DNA of 64,000 nt, from contig NC_008570.1 of NCBI RefSeq assembly GCF_000014805.1, positions 3,167,001 through 3,231,000 of the forward strand, read 5' to 3'. Below, in pieces: positions 63,766-64,000 of this stretch (positions are counted from its first letter, which is position 1; each line of letters starts with the position of its first letter). The stretch comes from Aeromonas hydrophila subsp. hydrophila ATCC 7966. GTDB taxonomy: Bacteria; Pseudomonadota; Gammaproteobacteria; Enterobacterales; Aeromonadaceae. Under the pieces are notes generated by a model that saw nothing but the letters and a program-made list of their open reading frames with translations, did no database searches and was not told where the DNA came from. A program made the position numbers and the translations under genes.

Positions 63766-63794
63766 ATAAGGCTGCTCGGTTCGAGCAGCCTTAT
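63766..63794 (-). terminator. Attenuator-type hairpin between yjbE and yjbF
   Basis: Perfect 13-base stem ATAAGGCTGCTCG and CGAGCAGCCTTAT around GTT, followed on the minus strand by CTTTTATTCTCTTTT. It begins 5 bases after the yjbE stop and ends 16 bases before the yjbF ATG, so most transcripts could stop after yjbE. Confidence 0.82.
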
Positions 63795-63799
63795 TGGAC

Positions 63800-64000
63800 T
63801 TATTTGGTCGAAGTGGTTGTGCTGGTGTTGTTGTTGCGGCTGTTGGATTCAGATACAGCCACTGCGGTTACCAGAGCGGCAGCCGCACCGACAGCAACAG
63901 CAGTAGTGGTCACACCTGCAGCGGCTGCGGCTGCACCAGTACCGGCAGCACCACCAGCAGCACCTTCTACAACTACAGCTTCCTCTGCAGCCATCACATT
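63800..64000 (-). CDS. yjbE: YjbE/GfcA-family secreted Thr-rich protein (5' end beyond window)
   Basis: The C-terminal 66 residues of a small exported protein. The visible part is Ala/Val/Gly-rich (GAAGGAAGTGAAAAAAGVTT), then hydrophobic, ending SESNSRNNNTSTTTSTK; E. coli YjbE has a Thr/Ser-rich tail of the same kind. The frame continues past the window edge (codons NVMAAEEA look like the end of a signal peptide), so the start is not seen. Its place ahead of yjbFGH matches the yjbEFGH operon. It is cut off from yjbF by a hairpin. Confidence 0.8.
   Translation of the reverse strand, partial: NVMAAEEAVVVEGAAGGAAGTGAAAAAAGVTTTAVAVGAAAALVTAVAVSESNSRNNNTSTTTSTK

Overview
This 64 kb window is a GC-rich gammaproteobacterial chromosome segment that I read as Aeromonas or a very close relative. 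The reasons are the Vibrio-like polar flagellar locus flgA-flgN/cheVR/flgBCDEFGHIJKL with flrABC-type regulators, high GC, and many proteins close to their E. coli or Vibrio counterparts. No tRNA, rRNA, CRISPR array, insertion sequence or prophage was found. The species call is inference; the gene identities come from reading the translated proteins and remembered family members.

Layout. (1) 0-5 kb: start of hda (truncated by the window edge), a secreted DUF2066 protein, upp, and divergently purMN behind a PurR-type operator, then a Nif3/YbgI metal protein. (2) 5-9.3 kb: flagellar regulators flrC, flrB (sigma54-type promoter) and flrA. (3) 9.5-16.5 kb: a DUF2726/zinc-ribbon membrane protein, an ACT-domain protein, ppk1-ppx behind a Pho box, and mgtE behind a clear M-box magnesium riboswitch. 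(4) 16.6-30.9 kb: the flagellar rod-hook cluster. Matches to sigma54 promoters lie before flgB, flgF and flgA, and to sigma28 promoters before flgM and, more weakly, cheV. This gives transcription units flgBCDE, flgFGHIJKL, cheV-cheR and flgA-flgMN.

(5) 30.9-36.5 kb: YfcE phosphodiesterase, an orphan OppA-like binding protein, a DMT exporter preceded by an orphan terminator, rsuA, an HD-GYP c-di-GMP phosphodiesterase and a small unknown protein. (6) 36.5-41.6 kb: an anaerobic glycyl-radical module, fsa diverging from ybiY-ybiW and a DeoR-family regulator. One perfect FNR box sits exactly midway between two TAGAAT -10 elements, so FNR would be at about -42 for both directions. This is the most striking architecture in the window. 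The E. coli homologues have been linked to radical-mediated breakdown of 1,5-anhydroglucitol-6-phosphate.

(7) 41.7-52 kb: eamA, a YejA-like binding protein, small conserved proteins, a cold-shock gene with a long leader, a three-gene branched-chain-type 2-oxoacid dehydrogenase without its E3, a lone astE and a DUF1127 protein. (8) 52-60 kb: a pilin-like C-terminal remnant in a 0.5 kb intergenic region, a Tus replication-terminator homologue, a 1280-residue SNF2 helicase, yceH and a PglL/Wzy-type O-oligosaccharide ligase. (9) 60.2-64 kb: the exopolysaccharide operon yjbEFGH, AT-richer than the rest, with yjbE cut by the window end and a hairpin between yjbE and yjbF.

Main candidates for a second look are the symmetric FNR-controlled radical-enzyme module, the M-box leader, the tus gene without an obvious canonical Ter site, the pilin-like remnant, an E2 acyltransferase with a changed HxxxDG motif, and the orphan leader terminator at 33.2 kb.
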